Assembly (NCBI GenBank): GCA_021779635.1 | Contig: JAJYAH010000054.1 | Span: 1-13,203, forward strand | From: Pseudomonadota bacterium | GTDB lineage: Bacteria; Pseudomonadota; Alphaproteobacteria; Rhizobiales; Xanthobacteraceae | Length of the DNA stretch: 13,203 nt | Reading direction: 5' to 3' | Part shown: in pieces, positions 6,755 to 13,188 of the stretch | Layout: every line of letters begins with the position of its first letter | Numbering within the stretch: position 1 is the first letter of the stretch | Made by a program: the position numbers and the translations under genes | Notes under the pieces: model-generated | The model's database searches: none | Told to the model about the DNA's origin: nothing | The model's input: the letters and a program-made list of their open reading frames with translations, nothing else

Positions 6755-7750
6755 CTAATCCCGATCGAGCACCGGCGGTCGGGCCAGGCCGAAATGCCGG
6801 AGCAATTCGACCAGTGCGGCCAGGCGCTGCTCGCGATAGGCGTCGAGATCGAGGCCGGCATAGTCAAGGAATCCGGCGCCGGTCCGCATGCCGATGCGGC
6901 CGTTCTCCATATTACGTGAAATCACCTCGGGCGCACGATAGCGGTCGCTGCCGAGTGCGCCTTCGAGATAACGACTGGCGTAATAGAGAATGTCGCCGCC
7001 GCCCCAGTCGATGAATTCCAGAAGGCCCATCACCGCATAGCGAAAACCGAAGCCGTATCGGATCGCCTTGTCGATATCCTCAGCGCTGGCGACGCCTTGC
7101 TCCACCATGCGCGCCGCCTCGTTCATGGCCAGCGCCTGGATGCGCGGCACGATGAAGCCGGGGGTGGCGGCGCATACCACCGGCACCTTGCCGATGCCTT
7201 CGAGCAGGGCCTTGACCCGCGCGGTGATAGCCGGATCGGTCGCAGCCCCCGGTGAAATCTCGACCAGCGGGATCAGGTAGGCCGGGTTCAGCCAGTGCAC
7301 GTTGAGAAAGCGCCCTCGAGGGTCGACTGAGCTTGAGAGATCGTCGACCAGGATCGTCGACGTGGTCGAGGCGATGATAGTGTCGGGGGCGACGCATTTC
7401 GAGGCCGCTGCCAGCACCTCGCGCTTGAGCTCGACCACTTCCGGCACGCCTTCGAACACCATGCCGGCGCCGGCCAGTGCCGCAGCCATGTCCTGCGCCG
7501 GCACCACGGAGACCCGGGCGATGATGGATTCGGCGTCATTGCCATCCAGCAATCCGAACCGCGCCAGACTGGCCAGCGTCTTCCTGATTTCACCAAGCGC
7601 ATCGGCCTCGAGCGTCGCGAAACCGTCCGCGGAACGCGCCTTGATATCGATCATGGTGACCGCATGGCCGGCATAGGCGAACGCCACTGCGATGCCGCGA
7701 CCCATGCGGCCGGCGCCGAGACAGGCGATGGCGGGACGAGGTGTGGTCAT
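6755..7750 (-). CDS. 3-hydroxyacyl-CoA dehydrogenase family NAD-dependent oxidoreductase
   Basis: The 331-residue protein should oxidise a 3-hydroxyacyl-CoA or a related beta-hydroxy acid with NAD+. It starts with a Rossmann fold, LGAGRMGRG (11-19), and has Glu100, Ser131 in STTSTI (128-133), His152 in VHWLNPAYLIPLVE (151-164) and Glu164. The 12-residue gap between His152 and Glu164 matches the catalytic His-Glu pair of the family. The C-terminal helical domain follows from about residue 195 (TPGFIVPRI). Carnitine dehydrogenase, gulonate dehydrogenase and 3-hydroxybutyryl-CoA dehydrogenase share this architecture, so the substrate is open. The start overlaps the upstream gene's stop as ATGA (7747-7750), with GAAGG about 9 bases before. 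It is the last gene of the minus-strand operon. Its stop is one base from that of the NicX-like gene, so there is no room for a terminator of its own. Confidence 0.87.
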   Translation of the reverse strand: MTTPRPAIACLGAGRMGRGIAVAFAYAGHAVTMIDIKARSADGFATLEADALGEIRKTLASLARFGLLDGNDAESIIARVSVVPAQDMAAALAGAGMVFEGVPEVVELKREVLAAASKCVAPDTIIASTTSTILVDDLSSSVDPRGRFLNVHWLNPAYLIPLVEISPGAATDPAITARVKALLEGIGKVPVVCAATPGFIVPRIQALAMNEAARMVEQGVASAEDIDKAIRYGFGFRYAVMGLLEFIDWGGGDILYYASRYLEGALGSDRYRAPEVISRNMENGRIGMRTGAGFLDYAGLDLDAYREQRLAALVELLRHFGLARPPVLDRD

Positions 7751-8841
7751 CGCTGGAAGCCTTCGCGCAACAGGATTTGCAATTGATCGCGATTGAGATC
7801 ACCGAGACCGAGGCTTGCCAGCGTCCGCCCGTCCTTCATGAAATCCGCGCCGCAGATCGCGCCGCCGATGGCGAGAAACGATTCCGCCAGCGGGGTCGCA
7901 ACCCCGGCAAGGTTGGCCACTGAAACCAGGAACGACAGGCCGAGGCGCAAATCCTCCCGCATGTAGCGATGCTCAGACAGCACGATTCGCTCGCGCCAGT
8001 CGCCGGAATCGGTCAAGCGGTCGTGCGAGCCGCGGCCATACATCCATTGCTCGCCCTCGCTCGCATAATGATGCGCCAGCGGAAAATGCGGGCTGCCATA
8101 GCCGAAGCCCTCGCGTACCGCGACGCGTTCGGCGTCGAGTGCGTCGGTGACCCGGCGGATCGCCGCCTGGGTGCCTTCCTTGTGAATGTCCCAGCGCTCG
8201 AAATGCTCGATCGGCCCGGCGTTCATGATGATCAGCGGCGGATGGATGATCGGCCCGGCATTCATCAGCGCCGCCGACAGCGCGTCGCCGCACGGTTCGA
8301 TCACGCCGGGAAATGCGCGTCCGATCACGTCGATCGTGTGACCGGCCGTATCAAGCGGAAATACGCCGACCGGTAGCCGCTTGGCGCGGATGGTGATGGC
8401 AACCTCAAATGGTCCGTGCTTGCGGGTCAGCCATGGCAGCGTGCCGGTCTCGGCAAAGCTCACCGCCGCGCGATTGCCGGCGTCACGCATCGCCATAGCA
8501 AAGACCATCGAGCCAAATGTCGCCGGCGGCAGGAACACCACCTGGCCATCGGTCAGATGCGGCGCAAGGCGTCGGGCGATGTCATACTGCGCGAAGGCCG
8601 GGGCAGGGCACAGGATCAGCTCGGCGTTCATGACGGCCTCAGCCATGTCGGACGTCACCAGCGCCAACTGCACATCGTGGCGGCCATGGGCATCCTTGAC
8701 GATGATGCGGGAGCCCGCCGCGCGATGCACCGCCACCTGAGCCGTGTCGCGCCGCCACAGCCTGACGTCGTGGCCCTGCAGCGCGAAATCGCCCGCGGCG
8801 GCGAACGACCCGTTGCCACCGCCCAGCACGGCGATCTTCAT
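7747..8841 (-). CDS. NAD(P)-dependent octopine/nopaline dehydrogenase family protein
   Basis: Opine dehydrogenases reductively join an amino acid to a keto acid, or split the product oxidatively. The 364-residue product has an N-terminal Rossmann motif, VLGGGNGSFAAAG (5-17), and a C-terminal octopine-dehydrogenase domain from about residue 185. NAGPIIHPP (194-202) supplies His200, and HRYMREDLRLGL (291-302) supplies Arg292 and Asp297. His, Arg and Asp in this arrangement match the catalytic residues I recall for the Arthrobacter opine dehydrogenase. This supports an active enzyme, although many bacterial members have no known substrate. GGAG lies 7-8 bases before the ATG. The start overlaps the ligase stop (8838-8841) and its stop overlaps the next start, both as ATGA, so it is embedded in the operon. 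Whether it makes or breaks an N-substituted amino acid is unknown. Confidence 0.86.
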   Translation of the reverse strand: MKIAVLGGGNGSFAAAGDFALQGHDVRLWRRDTAQVAVHRAAGSRIIVKDAHGRHDVQLALVTSDMAEAVMNAELILCPAPAFAQYDIARRLAPHLTDGQVVFLPPATFGSMVFAMAMRDAGNRAAVSFAETGTLPWLTRKHGPFEVAITIRAKRLPVGVFPLDTAGHTIDVIGRAFPGVIEPCGDALSAALMNAGPIIHPPLIIMNAGPIEHFERWDIHKEGTQAAIRRVTDALDAERVAVREGFGYGSPHFPLAHHYASEGEQWMYGRGSHDRLTDSGDWRERIVLSEHRYMREDLRLGLSFLVSVANLAGVATPLAESFLAIGGAICGADFMKDGRTLASLGLGDLNRDQLQILLREGFQR

Positions 8842-10373
8842 GACGCGTCTCCGTGCGCCGGCGCCGGCTCCACCATCTGCCGCAGCATGAAATGTTGCAC
8901 CTTGCCCAAGGCGGTGCGCGGCAGGTCATCGACGAAAACGATCTCACGCGGCACCTTGAAGCGGGCGAGTTGCGTCAGCACATGCACTTTCAGATCCTCC
9001 GGCTCGACCGAACATCCGGCGCGCCGGATGACATAGGCTACCGGCACCTCGTCCCATTTCGGATCGGGCCGGCCGATGACGCCGCATTCGACGACATCGG
9101 GATGCTCGAGCAGCACGCGTTCGACTTCCGCCGGATAAATGTTCTCGCCTCCTGAGATAATCAGGTTCTTCTTGCGGTCGTGCACCCAGAAATAGCCTTG
9201 CGCATCGCGCCGGCCGATGTCGCCGGTGCGATACCAGCCGTCATGCAGCGCCTCGCGGGTGGCTTCGGCGTTGCCCCAATATTCGAAGAAGACGTTGGGT
9301 CCGCGCACCACGATTTCGCCTGGCACGTCAGGTGGCAGTTCATGGCCGTCGGCATCGATCACCGCCGCCTCGCAGCACAGGCCGGGCAGGCCGGTCGAGC
9401 CGACACGCGAAAGATCGCCGCCAAGCCTGGTATAGATCGCGACCGGACAGGTTTCGGTCGAGCCATAGACCTGAAGCACCGGCACCCCGCGCGCGACAAT
9501 GCGCTCGATCAGATGCGGCGGCACGATGGTCGATCCGGTGGAGACCGCCTTCAGCGAGGACAGATCGGTGGCGGGCCAGTCGGGATGGTCGGTCACCGCC
9601 TGGATGATGGCCGGCACCAGCACCGTCAGGGTCGGACGGTGCTGCCTGATGACGGCAAAGGTGGCCTCCGGCGTGAAGCGCGAAAGGATGGTCACGGTGG
9701 CGCCAAAATGCAGCGCCGGGGTGGTCTGGATATTGAGGCCGCCGACATGGAAGAACGGCAGCACGGTCAGTACATGATCGTCCGAGGTCAGGCCGTGCAT
9801 GTGCTGGCTCATCACGGCGTTCCATACCAGCGCCTCCTGCCGCAGCACCGCGCCCTTGGGTCGTCCCGTCGTGCCTGACGTGTAGACGATCAGCAGCGGA
9901 CAGCGGAGGTCGATATGCGGATGGCGGCCGTCGCCGCGGGCCCGCACCAGCAGCGCGTCGAATGCGCTGCCCTGCGGGGGCACAAAATCGAGCCCGACAA
10001 GGCTGGTATTGGGCAGCTGTTTGGCGAGCTCGGGAACGATCGCCGCGAAGGCCTGCTCGAGCATCAGCACTTTTACCGAGGCGTCCGACAGGATGAATAT
10101 CTGCTCGGCCACCGCAAGCCGCCAGTTCAGCGGCACCAGCATGGCGCCAAGCCGCGCGCAGGCATAGAGCAGCACGAGGTAGTCCGGCCGGTTCATACTG
10201 AGGATCGCAACGCGGTCGCCACGGTTGACGCCGAATTCCGCCTTCAGCGCGCGGGCGGCCTGTTCGATGCGATCATGCAATGTCCGGTAGCTGAGCGCTT
10301 CGCGATCGAAAATGATTGCCGTTTTGCCCGGCGTGAACGCCGCATTACGCTCGATGAGATCCGAAAGGTTCAT
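8838..10373 (-). CDS. Acyl-CoA synthetase (class I adenylate-forming ligase)
   Basis: The 511-residue enzyme should activate a carboxylic acid with ATP through an acyl-adenylate and then transfer it to CoA. The A3 phosphate loop is YTSGTTGRPKGA (164-175), A5 is QVYGSTE (301-307), and YRTGDIG (381-387) supplies Asp385. The hinge DRKKNLIISGGENIYP follows at 399-414, and the C-terminal catalytic Lys491 lies in TALGKVQ (487-493). All core motifs are intact. Length and motif spelling place it among medium/long-chain, feruloyl or cyclohexanecarboxylate CoA ligases rather than the longer benzoate-CoA type, but substrate is not predictable by eye. It starts 6 bases after the acyl-CoA-dehydrogenase-like gene's stop, with no strong ribosome site, and overlaps the opine-dehydrogenase start by four bases. 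Its position implies that the operon works on CoA thioesters. Confidence 0.92.
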   Translation of the reverse strand: MNLSDLIERNAAFTPGKTAIIFDREALSYRTLHDRIEQAARALKAEFGVNRGDRVAILSMNRPDYLVLLYACARLGAMLVPLNWRLAVAEQIFILSDASVKVLMLEQAFAAIVPELAKQLPNTSLVGLDFVPPQGSAFDALLVRARGDGRHPHIDLRCPLLIVYTSGTTGRPKGAVLRQEALVWNAVMSQHMHGLTSDDHVLTVLPFFHVGGLNIQTTPALHFGATVTILSRFTPEATFAVIRQHRPTLTVLVPAIIQAVTDHPDWPATDLSSLKAVSTGSTIVPPHLIERIVARGVPVLQVYGSTETCPVAIYTRLGGDLSRVGSTGLPGLCCEAAVIDADGHELPPDVPGEIVVRGPNVFFEYWGNAEATREALHDGWYRTGDIGRRDAQGYFWVHDRKKNLIISGGENIYPAEVERVLLEHPDVVECGVIGRPDPKWDEVPVAYVIRRAGCSVEPEDLKVHVLTQLARFKVPREIVFVDDLPRTALGKVQHFMLRQMVEPAPAHGDAS

Positions 10374-10379
10374 TGCGAG

Positions 10380-11672
10380 CTAGTCGTCCGATTCGCCGTT
10401 CTCGTACAGCGCTTCGCGCCCGATGCGGTCGAGGCAGAGTTCGGCGGTCCATGGCAGCATCAGCGAACCGCAGCGGCTGTCGCGATAGATCCGCTCCAAG
10501 GCTAACGATTTCAGCATCGCCTGACCGCCGCAGGTGCGGATTGCCAATGTTGAGATCTCGTTGGCGCCTTCCATCGCGGAATATTGCGCGGCATAGGCCC
10601 GCAGCACCTGCTCTTTGGTGGGATTGGAGCAGGCTTCGGTGATCGCCTGAAACCAGATCGCCTTGATCTGTTCGAGCTTGATCTGCATCTGTGCCACCGC
10701 GATCTGCTTGGTCGGATACATCCGGCGCTTGACCGGCGGCGTGCCCGGCATCTCGCCGCGCAAATAGCGCACGGTGAAATCATAGGCGGCCTGCGCCAGG
10801 CCGACATAGGTCGGTGACAGCGTCAGGAACATATGTGGCCAGCGCATCGCCGCCTGAAAATAGACGCCGCGCGGCATCAGCGCCGCATCCTCGGCGACGA
10901 ACACATCCTTGAACAACAGCGTGCGCGATACCGTGCCGCGCATGCCGAGCGGATCCCAGTCGCCGACCACGGACACGCCGTCGGCCTTGGCCGGCAGCGC
11001 CAAATAAAGCGTGTTGCGGCGGGAGGCTTTCTCGCCTTCCGCAATTTCAGTGCAGAGCACGCCGTAATAATCGGCGTGGCCCGAAAGCGACGCAAAGATC
11101 TTCTTGCCGTTGACCAGCCAGCCGCCCTTGACCGGCTTGGCTTCGGTGCCGAACGCGACGCCGCCGGCCGCTGCCGCGCCGCCTTCGGAGAACGGCTGCG
11201 AATAAACAGCGCCGTCGTTGACGATGCGCCTGTAATGCATCGCGCGGCGGCGTTCGTGTTCGGCACGCGTTGCAGCGTCCATGTCGAGATCGTCGGCCAG
11301 GGGGCCGGACCACAGCGTCGAGCAGACGTGCATGTTCCAGGTCAGCGCGGTCGCGCCGCAATAGCGACCGATCTCGGCTGCCGCCAGCGCGTAGGTCTGG
11401 TAGTCGGCGCCAAGGCCGCCAAGCCTCTTTGGAATGGCGATGCCGAGCAAACCGGCGCGATGCAGGTCCCCGTAATTCTCGGTCGGGAATTTTGCTTCGC
11501 GGTCGTAGCCTGCCGCGCGACCTGCGAACACGGTTTGGCCGAGTTCGCGTGCGGTCGCGATGATCGCCGCCTGTTCGTCGCTCAGCCGGAACGCGGTGGG
11601 ATCGAAGATCGGAGGATCGAGGCTGATCCCGTCGGCCGCCGTCATGCCCTTGCTGGTCTGTACAGTCATCAT
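10380..11672 (-). CDS. Acyl-CoA dehydrogenase-like flavoprotein with atypical active site
   Basis: The 430-residue product has the acyl-CoA dehydrogenase fold order: an N-terminal helical domain, a middle beta domain with GGWLVNGKKIF (183-193) and GDWDPLGMRGTVS (237-249), and a C-terminal helical bundle ending in CGGQAMLKS (381-389) and YRDSR (396-400). Two hallmarks differ. The usual TEP-x-GSD flavin/substrate loop is replaced by SQPFSEGGAAAAGG (158-171). After YRDSR, where dehydrogenases such as MCAD carry the catalytic Glu in an IYEGT motif, this protein reads GSLMLPWTAE (402-411). It may use a Glu from another helix, as isovaleryl-CoA dehydrogenase does, or it may be a flavin monooxygenase or another variant. 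The ATG overlaps the hydrolase stop (11669-11672). A second ATG directly follows, so the start could be 3 bases later. Fold is confident, reaction is not. Confidence 0.85.
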   Translation of the reverse strand: MMTVQTSKGMTAADGISLDPPIFDPTAFRLSDEQAAIIATARELGQTVFAGRAAGYDREAKFPTENYGDLHRAGLLGIAIPKRLGGLGADYQTYALAAAEIGRYCGATALTWNMHVCSTLWSGPLADDLDMDAATRAEHERRRAMHYRRIVNDGAVYSQPFSEGGAAAAGGVAFGTEAKPVKGGWLVNGKKIFASLSGHADYYGVLCTEIAEGEKASRRNTLYLALPAKADGVSVVGDWDPLGMRGTVSRTLLFKDVFVAEDAALMPRGVYFQAAMRWPHMFLTLSPTYVGLAQAAYDFTVRYLRGEMPGTPPVKRRMYPTKQIAVAQMQIKLEQIKAIWFQAITEACSNPTKEQVLRAYAAQYSAMEGANEISTLAIRTCGGQAMLKSLALERIYRDSRCGSLMLPWTAELCLDRIGREALYENGESDD

Positions 11673-12496
11673 GCCGTCACGCGTGTTGCAGTCATGTCTA
11701 CTTTCAGGAAGTGATCGAGTGCGGCGTTGAAGGCCTCGGGGCGCTCCAGATTGGCGAGGTGGCCGACGCCGTCGAGTTCAACATATTTTGCGAACCGAAT
11801 ATAGCTCGCCATCTTCGCCATCATCGGCGCCGGCGCATTGTTGTCGCGGGAGCCCGACAACAAAAGCGTCGGCACCGCGATGTCCTTGAGCGCGCTGCGC
11901 AGATCGAATCCCATCAGCGCCAGCATGGTGGCGCGATAGGTGGCCTCCGGCACCGCGGCCATGCAATCGCGGGCAAGCTCCATGCCGCGCGGATCCGGGG
12001 CGTCACCGACGAGTTCCTGCACCAGCGACGGCGCCAGCGATGCCAGCGTCTCGCCGCGATCGAGCGGGCCGAGCCGTGCGCCGATGAAGGCTTTCTGCCA
12101 ATCGCCGTCAGGTTTCCCAAATGCCGGGCTGGTCTGGGCCAGCACAACGGCGCTAGCGATGCGGGGATTTTTCGCCAGCAACTGCTGAACGATCATGCCG
12201 CCGATCGAATGTCCGACCAGAACAGGCCTGATCGCGCCCACCTGCGGCAGGAAATCCTGCAAGGCATCGGCCAAACTCGCAATGCCGACGGCGGGCAATG
12301 GCGCCGACCCGCCATAGCCCGGCATGTCCCAGCCGATGGTGCGAAAGCGATCCCCAAAAAATGCCAGCTGGCCGCGCCACGCCCGCGCCGCACCGCCAAT
12401 TCCGTGCAGGAATACCAGCGGCGGCAAAGCGGGATCGCCGGCGGCCTCATAGCAGAAGCGGCCATCCTTCGTTGTCATGGACGCGGAATCGGCCAC
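11669..12496 (-). CDS. Alpha/beta hydrolase, enol-lactonase/NicD-like group
   Basis: The predicted soluble hydrolase has 275 residues. I place the start at GTG 12496 because AGGAGGT (12508-12502) lies 5 bases upstream. The ATG at 12478 inside the gene and the ATG at 12550 upstream both lack such a site. Numbered from that GTG, the oxyanion-hole segment is FLHGIGG (29-35), the nucleophile elbow is GHSIGG with Ser97, the acid is Asp218 in SGSRDNNAP (214-222), and the base is His246 in GVGHLANLE (243-251). The triad is complete. The family includes 3-oxoadipate enol-lactonase (PcaD), ring-cleavage hydrolases and N-formylmaleamate deformylase (NicD), so an ester, lactone, C-C bond or formamide could be the target. 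Its TGA overlaps the next start as ATGA. A spacer of about 113 bases separates it from the cupin gene upstream. Confidence 0.88.
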   Translation of the reverse strand: MADSASMTTKDGRFCYEAAGDPALPPLVFLHGIGGAARAWRGQLAFFGDRFRTIGWDMPGYGGSAPLPAVGIASLADALQDFLPQVGAIRPVLVGHSIGGMIVQQLLAKNPRIASAVVLAQTSPAFGKPDGDWQKAFIGARLGPLDRGETLASLAPSLVQELVGDAPDPRGMELARDCMAAVPEATYRATMLALMGFDLRSALKDIAVPTLLLSGSRDNNAPAPMMAKMASYIRFAKYVELDGVGHLANLERPEAFNAALDHFLKVDMTATRVTA

Positions 12497-12508
12497 GCCG
12501 GACCTCCT
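12497..12508 (-). promoter_or_regulatory. Strong Shine-Dalgarno site fixing the hydrolase start
   Basis: AGGAGGT on the minus strand (12508-12502) is followed by a 5-base spacer and GTG. It is a near-consensus ribosome site, much stronger than at most other genes here, and it decides the start codon against the ATGs at 12478 and 12550. Confidence 0.8.
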
Positions 12509-12558
12509 GTCATGTCGGACCCTGCCGATGCTAACAGGACCTCCGGCCATGAAAAGCG

Positions 12559-12580
12559 ATAATTTTATATTTAAAGCAAT
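12559..12580. other. AT-rich tract between cupin and hydrolase genes
   Basis: About 22 bases here are almost all A/T, in contrast to the GC-rich surroundings. On the minus strand it contains TATAAA and TAAAAT, which resemble -10 elements, but no -35 hexamer lies at a suitable distance. It could be a second promoter for the hydrolase operon, or part of the cupin transcript's 3' end. Nothing else is recognisable between 12509 and 12609 except the hairpin next to it. Confidence 0.3.
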
Positions 12581-12584
12581 TGCG

Positions 12585-12606
12585 GACCGGGCGACATTCG
12601 CCGGTC
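12585..12606 (-). terminator. Hairpin just after the cupin gene, weak terminator candidate
   Basis: GACCGG (12585-12590) pairs with CCGGTC (12601-12606). With one bulged base, three more pairs (CGA with TCG) close a 3-base loop, giving a stem of about 9 base pairs. It starts a few bases after the cupin TAA. On the minus strand it is followed by a mixed A/T stretch, not a clear U-run, so it may protect the message or attenuate transcription instead of fully terminating it. Confidence 0.35.
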
Positions 12607-12609
12607 GGA

Positions 12610-13059
12610 TTATTCATTGGCCTCGGGCGGCAGGAAGTTCACTTCATGCTCGGCGGAGATGCGGACGATTTCGCCGACATCGGTCAGATTGTGAAGCTGA
12701 TTGAACAGCGCCTCGAGCTTCTGGGTGGGCGATACCCAGAACAGCGCCCGCGCCGGCTTGTCGGATTTGTTGAAATAGCCGTGCGGAATGCCGCGGGGCA
12801 GCCGAACCAGATCCCCCACATTGGCCTGAACCCAAACGCCATCCAGCTTCAGGTCCAGCATGCCGTCCTGGACCAGGATGAATTCGTCCTGGGTCGGATG
12901 GATATGAACCGGGACAAACTGGCCGGGATCGCTGTTGGTCTCGAACGCGAAGGTCGAGTCCGTCACCGCCTTTGGGAAATAGACCTGTCCAAGAATATTC
13001 CAGGTCTTGCCGGAATAGCCCGTACCGTTCTTCGTGATGCCTTTTTCGAGAGCTGCCAT
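12610..13059 (-). CDS. Small single-domain cupin protein
   Basis: The 149-residue protein contains one cupin barrel with both family motifs intact. Motif 1 is HIHPTQDEFILVQDG (52-66), giving His52, His54 and Glu59. Motif 2 is GDLVRLPRGIPHGYFN (82-97), giving His93. These are the usual four metal ligands, so a metal-binding enzyme such as a small dioxygenase or isomerase, or a sensor, is possible. The start ATG at 13059 is fixed by an excellent GGGAGGAAGG site just upstream. The frame is open further back to TTG 13188 and beyond, but that stretch contains the probable promoter. It is either the first gene of the minus-strand operon or an independent gene before it, since about 113 bases with a hairpin lie before the hydrolase. 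It is not recognisable as 3-hydroxyanthranilate dioxygenase, and its substrate is unknown. Confidence 0.88.
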   Translation of the reverse strand: MAALEKGITKNGTGYSGKTWNILGQVYFPKAVTDSTFAFETNSDPGQFVPVHIHPTQDEFILVQDGMLDLKLDGVWVQANVGDLVRLPRGIPHGYFNKSDKPARALFWVSPTQKLEALFNQLHNLTDVGEIVRISAEHEVNFLPPEANE

Positions 13060-13087
13060 GATTTTCCTTCCTCCCTGTGTCCGGCCG

Positions 13088-13115
13088 ACGCTACCTGCGG
13101 CGCCTCGTCTGTCAA
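13088..13115 (-). promoter_or_regulatory. Candidate promoter for the cupin and downstream operon (near)
   Basis: On the minus strand a perfect TTGACA (13115-13110) is followed after 16 bases by TAGCGT (13093-13088). The -10 match is only 3 of 6 but keeps the key T, A and final T, as in the kynA candidate. It would give a short leader carrying the strong ribosome site. A perfect 10-base palindrome, CCCGGCCGGG (13121-13130), lies just upstream of the -35 and could be a regulator site. Confidence 0.35.
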
Positions 13116-13159
13116 GCATCCCCGGCCGGGAGTTGATTTCTTGCAAAAGCTTGAAGTCT

Positions 13160-13188
13160 AAAATATACGCCTTGAGAAGGTCGATCAA
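13160..13188 (-). promoter_or_regulatory. Candidate promoter for the cupin and downstream operon (far)
   Basis: On the minus strand TTGATC (13188-13183) is followed after 17 bases by TATTTT (13165-13160), or after 15 bases by TATATT (13167-13162). Both hexamers are fair sigma70 matches in a locally AT-rich patch. It would give a leader of about 95 bases. It competes with the nearer TTGACA candidate, and sequence alone cannot choose between them. Confidence 0.3.

Noticed and set aside
5971..6867. Minus-strand open frame of about 300 codons covering most of the NicX-like gene
   Set aside because: Antisense shadow. The plus strand matches NicX in conserved blocks and has a good ribosome site.
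10833..11714. Open frame of about 290 codons on the plus strand opposite the acyl-CoA-dehydrogenase-like gene
   Set aside because: Mirror of a GC3-rich coding sequence, with no recognisable domain. The minus strand has the conserved motifs.
11711..12562. Open frame of about 280 codons on the plus strand opposite the alpha/beta hydrolase
   Set aside because: Antisense shadow, Arg/His/Gln-rich, with no motif. The hydrolase triad lies on the minus strand.
12610..13059. 3-hydroxyanthranilate 3,4-dioxygenase, another cupin that would extend the kynurenine pathway
   Set aside because: The sequence around the metal motifs and the shorter length do not resemble that enzyme, and the gene is far from the kyn genes with no kynurenine monooxygenase present.
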